Program-made: the position numbers and the translations under genes
The notes under the pieces: model-generated
The model's input: the letters and a program-made list of their open reading frames with translations, nothing else
What the model was told of the DNA's origin: nothing
Database searches by the model: none
Shown here: piece after piece, positions 55,878-64,000 of the stretch
Numbering within the stretch: the first letter of the stretch is position 1
Layout: every line of letters begins with the position of its first letter
Assembly: GCF_017302315.1 (NCBI RefSeq)
Contig: NZ_JAFLDT010000008.1
Location: 1 to 64,000, forward strand
Length of the DNA stretch: 64,000 nucleotides
Origin: Zoogloea sp.
GTDB taxonomy: Bacteria; Pseudomonadota; Gammaproteobacteria; Burkholderiales; Rhodocyclaceae
Reading direction: 5' to 3'

Positions 55878-56960
55878 ATGCGGATATTCAATTTCTCAGC
55901 GGGTCCGGCGGTCTTGCCGACCGCGGTTCTGGAGCAGGTGCGCGATGAACTGCTCGACTGGCACGGAACGGGCATGGGCATCATGGAGATGAGCCACCGG
56001 GGCAAGGATTTCTCCGGAGTCATCCACGAGGCCGAAGCCGACCTGAGAGCGTTGATGGGCATTCCATCCAACTACCGGGTGCTGTTCCTGCAGGGCGGGG
56101 CGACCCAGCAGTTCGCGCAGATTCCGATGAATCTCCTGGACGGCCGCTCGGCCGATTACGTCGTCACCGGCGCCTGGTCGAAGAAGGCTTACAAGGAGGC
56201 GCAGCACGTGGGCAACGTGCGGCTGGCGGGATCCACCGAGGGTGATGGATTCAGTCGCCTCCCTGTTGCCCATGAGCTGAAACTTGACCCCCAGGCTGCC
56301 TATCTGCATGTCTGCACCAACGAAACCATTCATGGTGTCGAGATGTTCGATCTGCCCGAGGTGCCTGCCGGGGTTCCCCTGGTGGCGGACATGAGCTCCC
56401 ACATCCTGTCACGTCCGATGGACGTCAGCCGTTACGGGCTGATCTACGCCGGTGCGCAGAAGAACATCGGTCCGGCCGGCCTCGTCTTGGTCATCGTGCG
56501 GGAAGATCTTCTCGGCAGGGCATCGACGATCACGCCCAGCGTGATGAACTACGCGACCATGGCTGACAATGGTTCCATGCTCAACACGCCGCCAACCTTC
56601 GGAATCTACCTTGCCGGATTGATCTTCAAGAACCTCAAGGCCCAGGGCGGCCTTGCGGCAGTGGAGGAAGCCAATGTCGCCAAGGCGAAGCGCGTCTATG
56701 ACACCATCGATGGCAGCGGCGGCTTCTATCGCAACCCGGTCGCGGTGGAATGCCGTTCCCGGATGAACGTACCGTTCACGCTGTCCGACCCTGCCCTTGA
56801 TGCGGCGTTTCTGGCAGAAGCCGCAGAGCGCAAACTGGTGGGCCTCAAGGGGCACAAGTCGGTTGGTGGTATGCGGGCATCGATATATAACGCCATGTCC
56901 CTTGAGGGCGTGGAGGCCCTGGTGGCGTTGATGCAGGATTTCGCCGCACGCAAGGCGTGA
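55878..56960 (+). CDS. serC: Phosphoserine aminotransferase
   Basis: 360 residues. Converts phosphohydroxypyruvate to phosphoserine (serine synthesis) and serves in pyridoxal synthesis. Start MRIFNFSAGPAVLP; the PLP lysine is in YAGAQKNIGPAGLV; C-terminal GGMRASIYNAM signature. Starts 24 bases after gyrA with AAGGA upstream. Confidence 0.97.
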   Translation: MRIFNFSAGPAVLPTAVLEQVRDELLDWHGTGMGIMEMSHRGKDFSGVIHEAEADLRALMGIPSNYRVLFLQGGATQQFAQIPMNLLDGRSADYVVTGAWSKKAYKEAQHVGNVRLAGSTEGDGFSRLPVAHELKLDPQAAYLHVCTNETIHGVEMFDLPEVPAGVPLVADMSSHILSRPMDVSRYGLIYAGAQKNIGPAGLVLVIVREDLLGRASTITPSVMNYATMADNGSMLNTPPTFGIYLAGLIFKNLKAQGGLAAVEEANVAKAKRVYDTIDGSGGFYRNPVAVECRSRMNVPFTLSDPALDAAFLAEAAERKLVGLKGHKSVGGMRASIYNAMSLEGVEALVALMQDFAARKA

Positions 56961-56990
56961 TCGGGCAGGGTTTTGGGTTCAGGAGAAGGC

Positions 56991-58082
56991 ATGAACGAAG
57001 GGATGCTGCAGGAGCTCGGCGTGGTGAGAGAGCAGATCGACGCCATTGATGCGCAGATGCTGGCCTTGCTCAATCAGCGTGCCAGATGCGCTCAGCACGT
57101 TGGTGAGATCAAGGCCCGATATGGCGACGCGGGCTACATCTACCGGCCGGAGCGTGAGGCACAGGTACTGCGCCGGATCCAGGGGCTCAACACCGGCCCC
57201 CTTCCCAACGAAAGCGTCACCTTCTTCTTTCGGGAGGTGATGTCGGCTTGCCTGTCCTTGGAGACGCCGCTCGGGATCGCCTTCCTCGGGCCCTTGGGTA
57301 CATTCTCCGAGAGTGCCGCGGTCAAGCATTTCGGTCATGCCGCCCGTCTTGCGCCCCAGGGCACCATCGACGATGTTTTTCGTGAAGTGGAAGCGGGCCA
57401 TGCCCACTATGGCGTGGCGCCGGTCGAGAACTCCACCGAAGGTGCGGTTGGCCGCACCCTTGATCTGCTCCTCGGCTCGCCCCTTAAGATCTGCGGTGAG
57501 GTTGTGTTGCGCATTCATCAGCATCTGATGACGCGTGAGGTGGAGCTTGGCCGCATTACCAAGGTGTATTCCCATGCCCAGTCCCTGGCCCAGTGTCATG
57601 AGTGGCTGAACCGGTCGCTCCCCGGCGTGACGCGTGTTTCGGTGGGTAGCAATGCCGAAGCGGCGCGCCTTGCTTCCCAGGAGCCCGGAGCGGCGGCCAT
57701 CGCCGGTGAGGCTGCCTCGGAGCGCTATGATCTGCCGCGCCTGGCGGAGAGTATTGAGGATGAGCCCAACAACACCACCCGCTTTCTGGTACTAGGGCGT
57801 CATGATGCGGGACGGACCGGGGCGGACAAGACCTCCCTGATCATGTCCGCAGCCAACCGCCCCGGGGCCGTCCATGAATTGCTGGCGCCTCTGGCCGAGG
57901 CGGGTGTGTCCATGAGCCGCCTTGAGTCCCGGCCCGCCCGTGCCGCCCTGTGGGAGTATGTTTTCTACGTGGATATCGAGGGCCATCGGGATGATCCGGC
58001 CGTAAAGGTGGCGCTGGATGCGCTGGCCAGCCGCGCTGCTTATCTCAAGATCCTGGGATCCTATCCCCAGGCTGTGTACTGA
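56991..58082 (+). CDS. pheA: Bifunctional chorismate mutase / prephenate dehydratase
   Basis: 363 residues. Chorismate mutase (AroQ) at 1-90: [31 protein letters not shown]. Prephenate dehydratase about 95-275: [14 protein letters not shown] and [18 protein letters not shown], with [13 protein letters not shown] regulatory domain at the end ([24 protein letters not shown]), which binds phenylalanine. AGGAGAAGG precedes the ATG at 56991. Confidence 0.97.
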   Translation: MNEGMLQELGVVREQIDAIDAQMLALLNQRARCAQHVGEIKARYGDAGYIYRPEREAQVLRRIQGLNTGPLPNESVTFFFREVMSACLSLETPLGIAFLGPLGTFSESAAVKHFGHAARLAPQGTIDDVFREVEAGHAHYGVAPVENSTEGAVGRTLDLLLGSPLKICGEVVLRIHQHLMTREVELGRITKVYSHAQSLAQCHEWLNRSLPGVTRVSVGSNAEAARLASQEPGAAAIAGEAASERYDLPRLAESIEDEPNNTTRFLVLGRHDAGRTGADKTSLIMSAANRPGAVHELLAPLAEAGVSMSRLESRPARAALWEYVFYVDIEGHRDDPAVKVALDALASRAAYLKILGSYPQAVY

Positions 58083-58098
58083 TCCCCTGGAGTTGTCC

Positions 58099-59196
58099 AT
58101 GAGTTTGTGTGATCTGGCGCCCGCCTACATCCGGGCGATCTCTCCCTATCAGCCCGGCAAGCCGATCTCGGAGCTGGCCCGGGAGATGGGGCTGGAGGAG
58201 GCGTCCATCGTCAAGCTGGCCTCCAACGAGAACCCGCTGGGCATCGGTGAGCAGACCCGGGCGGCCATTGAGTCGGCGCTGGCAGACATCGCCCGCTACC
58301 CGGACGGGAATGGCTTTGAGCTGAAGGACGCCCTGCGCCGGCGTTACGGCGTGGCCATGGACCAGATTGTTCTCGGCAACGGCTCCAATGACATCCTCGA
58401 GCTGGCGGCGCGGGCTTTTCTCGGTCCGGACCGGGAGGCCATCTACGCCCGCCACGCTTTCGCCGTCTACCCCCTTGCCACTCAGGCGACGGGTGCCCGT
58501 GGTGTCGAGGTGCCGGCGCAGGACTTCGGCCATGATCTGGATGCCATGCTCGCGGCAATCACCCCTCTCACCCGGGTGATCTTCATCGCCAATCCCAACA
58601 ATCCGACCGGCACCTTCCTTCCCGGCGACAGGATCGAAGCCTTCCTGGGCAAGGTGCCCGCCGACGTGCTGGTGGTGCTCGACGAGGCTTACACCGAATA
58701 TCTTGGGCCGGAGCAGCGTTACGACGCCATCGCTTGGCTCTCCCGTTTCCCCAATCTGCTCATCAGCCGTACCTTCTCCAAGGCTTACGGCCTGGCCGGT
58801 CTGCGGGTGGGCTATGGCCTGGGCAGCGCGGCTGTCATCGATCTGCTGAACCGTGTCCGGCAACCGTTCAATGTCACCAGCGTCGGCCTTGCAGCCGCAG
58901 CGGCGGCGCTTTTTGACAACGACTTCCTGGCGCGCAGCTACGCCTTGAACCGGGCCGGGATGACCCAGCTGACTGCCGGTTTTACCGCCCTAGGCCTGGA
59001 GTGGATTCCCTCCGCCGGCAACTTTGTCACCTTCAAGGTTGGCAACGGGGCCAAGGTCAATCAGGGCTTGCTGCGTCAGGGTGTCATCGTGCGCCCCATT
59101 GGCGGATATGGCATGCCTGAATGGTTGCGTGTGTCCATCGGCCTGGAGAGCGAGAACACCCGCTTCCTCGAGGCTCTGCCTGTCGCCCTCGGCTGA
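58099..59196 (+). CDS. hisC: Histidinol-phosphate / aromatic aminotransferase
   Basis: 365 residues. PLP aminotransferase of the HisC family; in this pheA-tyrA setting it probably transaminates phenylpyruvate or prephenate as well as histidinol phosphate (HisC2). PLP lysine in [30 protein letters not shown] and DEAYTEY also present. The start at 58099 ([15 protein letters not shown]) has TGGAG upstream. Confidence 0.93.
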   Translation: MSLCDLAPAYIRAISPYQPGKPISELAREMGLEEASIVKLASNENPLGIGEQTRAAIESALADIARYPDGNGFELKDALRRRYGVAMDQIVLGNGSNDILELAARAFLGPDREAIYARHAFAVYPLATQATGARGVEVPAQDFGHDLDAMLAAITPLTRVIFIANPNNPTGTFLPGDRIEAFLGKVPADVLVVLDEAYTEYLGPEQRYDAIAWLSRFPNLLISRTFSKAYGLAGLRVGYGLGSAAVIDLLNRVRQPFNVTSVGLAAAAAALFDNDFLARSYALNRAGMTQLTAGFTALGLEWIPSAGNFVTFKVGNGAKVNQGLLRQGVIVRPIGGYGMPEWLRVSIGLESENTRFLEALPVALG

Positions 59197-59208
59197 GTGA
59201 GGCCCGCC

Positions 59209-60102
59209 GTGCGCAAGATCGAGAAACTTGTGGTGTGCGGCGTTGGCCTGATTGGCGGGTCGGTTGCGCTGGCCCTGCGCCAGGCAAGGCTGGTTGAACG
59301 TGTGGTGGGCATCGGTCGCCGCCCCGGCCCCCTCGCCGAGGCACGGCAGCTCGGTGTGATCGACGAGATTTCCACCAACTGGGCCGAGGCCCTAGATGGG
59401 GCGGACATGGTCTTGCTGGCCATGCCCGTCGGCCAGATGGAGGCGGTGGCGCAGGCCATGGCGCCCCACCTGGGTCCGAATACCATCGTGACCGACGCGG
59501 GTAGCACGAAACGGGATGTGATCGAGGCGATCTATCGTCATCTGGGCGCCCATCTGGTCCAGGTCGTACCCGCGCATCCCATTGCAGGGGCCGAGAAAAG
59601 CGGGCCTTCCGCCGCCCGTGCCGATTTGTACCGCGGGCGCAAGGTGGTGGTAACGCCGCTGCCCGAGAATGCGCCCGAGGCCGTGTTGCGGGTGCGCGAG
59701 CTATGGGCCGCCTGTGGTGCGGTGCTGCACGAGATGAGCCCACAGGAACACGACCGTGTGTTTGCTGCGGTCAGTCATCTGCCCCACCTGCTGGCCTTCG
59801 GTCTGGTCCATGATCTGGCCGGCCGGGCCAATGCCGAGCAGCTTTTCAGCTACGCGGCGAGTGGTTTTCGCGACTTCACCCGAGTGGCGGGAAGTCATCC
59901 GGAGATGTGGCGCGACATCTGCGTGGCCAACCGCCATTCCCTTGTGGCCGAACTTGATGCTTACCTGTCCGAGCTGGCCTATCTTCGAGCGCTGCTCCTG
60001 GCAGGCGACGGACCCGCGCTCGAAGCCGTCTTCGACGAGGCCAGCCGGGCCCGTAACGAATGGGCCGACAAGGCTTTCCCAGCGACGCCTTCGGGCGAGT
60101 GA
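59209..60102 (+). CDS. tyrA: Prephenate / arogenate dehydrogenase
   Basis: 297 residues. Makes 4-hydroxyphenylpyruvate (or tyrosine from arogenate). NAD(P)-binding motif [13 protein letters not shown]; substrate-binding [11 protein letters not shown] and the [10 protein letters not shown] stretch. I choose the GTG at 59209 because GTGAGG is 6 bases upstream; a GTG at 59197 is directly after the hisC stop and adds four residues. No ACT domain, so feedback may be absent. Confidence 0.92.
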   Translation: MRKIEKLVVCGVGLIGGSVALALRQARLVERVVGIGRRPGPLAEARQLGVIDEISTNWAEALDGADMVLLAMPVGQMEAVAQAMAPHLGPNTIVTDAGSTKRDVIEAIYRHLGAHLVQVVPAHPIAGAEKSGPSAARADLYRGRKVVVTPLPENAPEAVLRVRELWAACGAVLHEMSPQEHDRVFAAVSHLPHLLAFGLVHDLAGRANAEQLFSYAASGFRDFTRVAGSHPEMWRDICVANRHSLVAELDAYLSELAYLRALLLAGDGPALEAVFDEASRARNEWADKAFPATPSGE

Positions 60103-60116
60103 TACAAGGATTTTTC

Positions 60117-62078
60117 ATGGAATTCATTGATCTGCCGCCGATGCGCAAGGCCGCCGGCACGGTACGTCTTCCCGGTTCCAAGAGCATCTCCAACCGCGTC
60201 CTGCTGCTTGCAGCCCTGGCCGAGGGAGAGACTCTGGTCGAGGATCTGCTGGACTCCGATGACACCCGGGTGATGCGCAATGCCATCTCCGCCCTGGGCG
60301 TGTGCGTCATGGAGGAGGGGGCCGCGCTGCGCGTGGTCGGTTGCAACGGGCGCTTTCCCCAGTTGCGAGCGGATTTGTTCGTCGGTAATTCCGGGCTGAG
60401 CATCCGTACCCTCGTTCCGGCCATTGTCGCGTCCCTCTCCGGCTGCGGTGATGCCCAGGCAGAGGTGCGCCTGTCCGGCGTGCCGCGCATGCACGAGCGT
60501 CCCATCGGCGACCTCGTGGATGGTCTCAAGCAGCTTGGAGCCCGGGTTGTGTGGTTGGGGCAGGAGGGCTATCCGCCTCTGGCGCTGCAGCCTGCCGAGC
60601 TTGACGCCGATCGGGTCAGCGTGCGGGGCAATGTGTCGAGCCAGTTCCTCACCGGGCTGTTGCAGGCCGCGCCACTGGTGGCGCGGGACAAACCCCTCGT
60701 CATTGAAGTGGAAGGGGAGTTGATCAGCCGCCCTTACGTGGAGATTACCCTCAACCTCATGGAGCGTTTCGGGGTGCTGGTGCAGCGGGATGGCTGGAGC
60801 CGCTTCGTCGTGCAACCGGGCCAGCGCTATGTCTCGCCGGGCCGGATCTCGGTGGAGGGGGACGCGTCCACCGCCAGCTATTTTCTTGCTGCCGGTGCGC
60901 TTGGCGGCGGTCCGGTGCGCGTCGTCGGCGCGGGGCGGCGCAGCATCCAGGGGGATGTGAAATTCGCCGACGCCCTGGCCGTCATGGGTGCGGAAATTAC
61001 CTGGGGTGAAGACTGGATCGAGGCACGTGCGCCGGCATCCGGTCGCCTCAAGGCCTTTGATCTGGATCTCAACCACATTCCCGACGCGGCCATGACCCTG
61101 TCGGTAGCCGCCTTGTTTGCGGACGGACCGTGTACGCTGCGCAATATTGGTAGCTGGCGGGTCAAGGAGACGGATCGCATCGCCGCAATGGCGGCCGAGT
61201 TGCGCAAGCTGGGTGCGACCGTGGACGAATTTCCGGAAAGCCTCCGCGTCATACCGCCGGAGCGCCTTCAGTCTGCAGTCATCGACACCTATGACGACCA
61301 CCGGGTTGCCATGTGTTTCTCGCTGGCGACCTTGGGTGGGCCCTATGTGCGGATCAATGATCCCAAGTGTGTGAACAAAACTTTCCCGGAGTATTTCCAG
61401 ACTTTCTCCGGCATTGCCACACCGGTTCCTGTCGTGGCCATCGACGGGCCGTCCGCGTCCGGTAAGGGAACGGTCGCCGCCCAGGTGGCCCTGGCCTTGG
61501 GCTTTGATCACCTCGACAGTGGTGCCCTCTACCGGATCGTGGCCTTGGCCGCCCTGCGTAAGGGCCTCGCCTTCGATGCCGAGGTTGAACTGGCTGCGTT
61601 GGCTTCAACGCTGCCAGTCCGTTTCCAGGATGATCGTGTTCTGCTGGATGGGGATGATGTCACGGACGCGATTCGCAGCGAGGCCTGTTCGGCGGGCGCC
61701 TCTCGCGTGGCAGCTCTTCCGGCGGTGCGGGACGCCCTGTTTGCCCGTCAAAGAGCTTTTCGCCGCGGGAGCGGTTTGGTTGCCGAGGGGCGGGACATGG
61801 GGTCGGTGGTGTTTCCCGACGCCGCCCTCAAGATCTTCCTGACGGCCTCGGCGGAGGCGCGTAGCGAACGCCGCTATAAGCAGTTGATCAGTAAAGGAAT
61901 GACTGCTAGTATGGACGATCTCCTCAGAGACCTGCATGAACGGGATGCGCGGGATTCCCAACGCTCCGTGGCGCCTCTGAAGAGAGGCGAAGATGCTTTG
62001 CTGCTCGATACCTCCGAAATGACTGTCCAGCAGGCTGTCGATTTCGTTGTAGAACGGGCCTCAGTACTTCGCAATTAA
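60117..62078 (+). CDS. aroA-cmk: Fused EPSP synthase / cytidylate kinase
   Basis: 653 residues. The N-terminal EPSP synthase (about 1-432) has [20 protein letters not shown] and [14 protein letters not shown], the shikimate-pathway step. Without a stop, it runs into cytidylate kinase (about 438-653): [17 protein letters not shown]-loop and [13 protein letters not shown]. No frameshift or repeat marks the join. In most bacteria these are separate adjacent genes. Each half is complete. Confidence 0.96.
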   Translation: MEFIDLPPMRKAAGTVRLPGSKSISNRVLLLAALAEGETLVEDLLDSDDTRVMRNAISALGVCVMEEGAALRVVGCNGRFPQLRADLFVGNSGLSIRTLVPAIVASLSGCGDAQAEVRLSGVPRMHERPIGDLVDGLKQLGARVVWLGQEGYPPLALQPAELDADRVSVRGNVSSQFLTGLLQAAPLVARDKPLVIEVEGELISRPYVEITLNLMERFGVLVQRDGWSRFVVQPGQRYVSPGRISVEGDASTASYFLAAGALGGGPVRVVGAGRRSIQGDVKFADALAVMGAEITWGEDWIEARAPASGRLKAFDLDLNHIPDAAMTLSVAALFADGPCTLRNIGSWRVKETDRIAAMAAELRKLGATVDEFPESLRVIPPERLQSAVIDTYDDHRVAMCFSLATLGGPYVRINDPKCVNKTFPEYFQTFSGIATPVPVVAIDGPSASGKGTVAAQVALALGFDHLDSGALYRIVALAALRKGLAFDAEVELAALASTLPVRFQDDRVLLDGDDVTDAIRSEACSAGASRVAALPAVRDALFARQRAFRRGSGLVAEGRDMGSVVFPDAALKIFLTASAEARSERRYKQLISKGMTASMDDLLRDLHERDARDSQRSVAPLKRGEDALLLDTSEMTVQQAVDFVVERASVLRN

Positions 62079-62158
62079 GGTCTTTCGTGCCCGCCCGGGC
62101 ACGGAAGGTTTGTCAACCAGGAGCCGTCTCGCGACGGTTGTAAGGTTCTTTTTCACAT

Positions 62159-63865
62159 ATGTCCACTGCCACCCCTATTTCCTTCGAGGAAAGCTTTGCC
62201 GCCCTGTTTGAGGAGTCCCTCAATCGCCAGGAAATGCGCGCCGGTGAAGTCATCACCGCCGAAGTCGTGCGGATCGACCAGAACTTCGTGGTCGTCAACG
62301 CCGGCCTCAAGTCCGAGAGCTACATCCCCATCGAGGAATTCCGCACCGATCGCGGCGAACTGACCACCGAAATCGGTGATTACGTTCAGGTCGCCATCGA
62401 GCAGCTCGAAGACGGCTACGGCGAAACCCGCCTGTCCCGCGACAAGGCCAAGCGCATCGCTGCCTGGAACGACCTCGACAAGGCACTCAACGACGCGATC
62501 CTCGTCAAGGGCATGATCACCGGCAAGGTGAAGGGCGGCCTGACCGTCATGGTCAATGGCATCCGTGCGTTCCTGCCGGGTTCCCTGGTGGACATGCGTC
62601 CGGTCAAGGACACCACCCCGTTCGAAGGCAAGGAATTCGAATTCCGCGTCATCAAGCTCGACCGCAAGCGCAACAACGTGGTCGTGTCCCGTCGCGCAGT
62701 GCTTGAAGCTTCCATGGGTGAAGAGCGTCAGAAGCTCCTCGAAACCCTCAAGGAAGGCACTGTCGTCAAGGGTATCGTCAAGAACATCACCGACTACGGC
62801 GCATTCGTGGATCTGGGCGGCATCGATGGTCTGCTGCACATCACCGATCTGGCCTGGCGCCGTGTCCGTCACCCGTCCGAAGTTCTCGCTGTGGGCGACG
62901 AACTCGAGGCCAAGGTGCTCAAGTTTGACCAGGAAAAGAACCGCGTCTCCCTGGGTCTCAAGCAGCTGGGCGAAGATCCGTGGGTCGGCATCTCCCGCCG
63001 TTACCCGCAGGGCACCCGCCTGTTCGGCAAGGTGACCAACATCACCGACTACGGCGCATTTGTCGAAGTCGAGCAGGGTATCGAAGGCCTGGTTCACGTG
63101 TCCGAAATGGACTGGACCAACAAGAACATTCACCCGACCAAGGTTGTCCAGCTGGGCGACGAGGTCGAAGTGATGATCCTCGAAATCGACGAAGATCGTC
63201 GTCGTATCTCCCTGGGCATGAAGCAGTGCATGTCCAACCCGTGGGACGATTTCGCCATCAACCACAAGAAGGGCGACAAGGTCCGTGGTCAGATCAAGTC
63301 CCTGACCGACTTCGGCGTGTTCATCGGCCTGGAAGGCGGTATCGACGGTCTGGTGCACCTGTCCGACCTGTCCTGGTCCCTGACCGGCGAAGAAGCCGTT
63401 CGCCAGTACAAGAAGGGCGACGAAGTCGAGGCCGTGGTGCTGAACATCGACGTCGAGAAGGAGCGCATCTCCCTCGGCATCAAGCAGCTCGATGGCGACC
63501 CCTTCACCAACTTCATCGCCACCCACGACAAGAACACCCTGGTGAACGGTACTGTTCGCAGCGTGGATGCCCGTGGTGCCGTGATCGGCCTGAACAACGA
63601 CGTCGAAGGCTACCTGCGTGCGTCCGAGTTCTCCCGTGATCGCGTTGATGATCTGTCCCTGCTGCTGAAGGTTGGCGACACCGTCGAGGCGATGATCGTT
63701 AACGTTGATCGCAAGACCCGTGGCATCAATCTGTCCATCCGTGCCAAGGATCAGGTCGAACAAACTGAAGCAATGAGCAAGCTGGCGTCTGACAGCGCGT
63801 CGGCTGCCAGCGGCACCACCAACCTCGGTGCGCTGCTGAAGGCCAAGCTCAACGAGCAGAAGTAA
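62159..63865 (+). CDS. rpsA: 30S ribosomal protein S1
   Basis: 568 residues, six S1 RNA-binding domains (for example [61 protein letters not shown]). It is needed to load mRNA on the 30S subunit. A palindromic leader (CGTGCCCGCCCGGGCACG near 62087-62104) precedes it and may mediate autoregulation. Start [20 protein letters not shown]. Confidence 0.98.
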   Translation: MSTATPISFEESFAALFEESLNRQEMRAGEVITAEVVRIDQNFVVVNAGLKSESYIPIEEFRTDRGELTTEIGDYVQVAIEQLEDGYGETRLSRDKAKRIAAWNDLDKALNDAILVKGMITGKVKGGLTVMVNGIRAFLPGSLVDMRPVKDTTPFEGKEFEFRVIKLDRKRNNVVVSRRAVLEASMGEERQKLLETLKEGTVVKGIVKNITDYGAFVDLGGIDGLLHITDLAWRRVRHPSEVLAVGDELEAKVLKFDQEKNRVSLGLKQLGEDPWVGISRRYPQGTRLFGKVTNITDYGAFVEVEQGIEGLVHVSEMDWTNKNIHPTKVVQLGDEVEVMILEIDEDRRRISLGMKQCMSNPWDDFAINHKKGDKVRGQIKSLTDFGVFIGLEGGIDGLVHLSDLSWSLTGEEAVRQYKKGDEVEAVVLNIDVEKERISLGIKQLDGDPFTNFIATHDKNTLVNGTVRSVDARGAVIGLNNDVEGYLRASEFSRDRVDDLSLLLKVGDTVEAMIVNVDRKTRGINLSIRAKDQVEQTEAMSKLASDSASAASGTTNLGALLKAKLNEQK

Positions 63866-63876
63866 GCGGTTCGGGC

Positions 63877-64000
63877 ATGACCAAGTCGGAGCTCATCGCC
63901 CGGCTGGCGGAGCGTTTTCCCCAGCTGGTCGCGAAGGACGCCGAGTTCGCGGTTAAGATGATTCTCGATGCGATGACCGACGCCCTGTCGCGGGGTGATC
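63877..64000 (+). CDS. ihfB: Integration host factor beta subunit (partial)
   Basis: 41 codons to the window edge: [41 protein letters not shown]. It matches the N-terminal half of IHF-beta, which with IHF-alpha bends DNA, including at sigma-54 promoters such as nifH. The arm region is beyond the window. The position after rpsA is conserved. Confidence 0.93.
   Translation, partial: MTKSELIARLAERFPQLVAKDAEFAVKMILDAMTDALSRGD

Overview
The window is a chromosomal segment of a GC-rich, nitrogen-fixing betaproteobacterium. Rhodocyclales (Azospira / Dechloromonas / Azonexus-like) is my best inference. It rests on the gyrA-serC-pheA-hisC-tyrA-aroA-cmk-rpsA-ihfB gene order, the ompA-ubiG-gph-tmRNA block, and a tmRNA tag reading ANDERFALAA. 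Genus-level assignment is not possible from sequence reading alone. LAYOUT: 1-760 is AT-rich and almost gene-free, and leads into gltX, whose 5' 40% is also AT-rich. 2202-6812 (minus) is an iscS-iscU-(two A-type carriers)-hscA-fdx operon without iscR or hscB. 7259-20153 (plus) is nifA, a PAS/GGDEF protein, nifB-fdxN-hesB-TPR-LRV-nifZ-nifZ-DUF3024, a 490-bp inverted-repeat element, then nifS-nifT-DUF6129-like-DegT-like-SIR2-like-ferredoxin. 20413-23827 (minus) is a globin-unknown-draT-draG-nifO-like operon. 24314-29125 (plus) is nifHDK, an FeSII (Shethna)-like ferredoxin and an FmdB zinc ribbon. 29324-32085 is an ECF sigma / anti-sigma / catalase-type stress cassette. 32096-36891 (minus) holds membrane proteins, a decayed Phd/VapC toxin-antitoxin pair, a UvrD-like helicase and amtB. 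37338-48156 (plus) holds pilA, ampD, a lytic transglycosylase, a DedA protein, purN, a DUF3108 protein, rsmB, a PLD nuclease, a MscS channel, a desaturase, rluE and a DUF192 protein. 48226-53056 (minus) holds tmRNA, gph, ubiG, two ompA paralogues and an SAH/MTA deaminase. 53271-64000 (plus) holds gyrA, serC, pheA, hisC, tyrA, an aroA-cmk fusion, rpsA and the start of ihfB. HOW IT FITS TOGETHER: the nif region reads as one NifA/sigma-54 regulon. Perfect TGT-N10-ACA activator sites, paired with GG-N10-GC promoter elements, lie upstream of iscS, nifB and nifH, and a promoter element of the same type faces the globin-dra operon from the nifH intergenic region. NifA carries the cysteine pattern of oxygen-sensitive NifA proteins and no nifL is present. 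Post-translational control (DraT/DraG), conformational protection (FeSII-like), a globin and a private Fe-S assembly operon complete the system. amtB has a textbook NtrC/sigma-54 promoter, and pilA has its own sigma-54 promoter. The least explained part is the block between nifT and draG: a DUF6129-like protein, a DegT-fold protein that lacks the PLP lysine, a SIR2-like protein and a 2Fe-2S ferredoxin.
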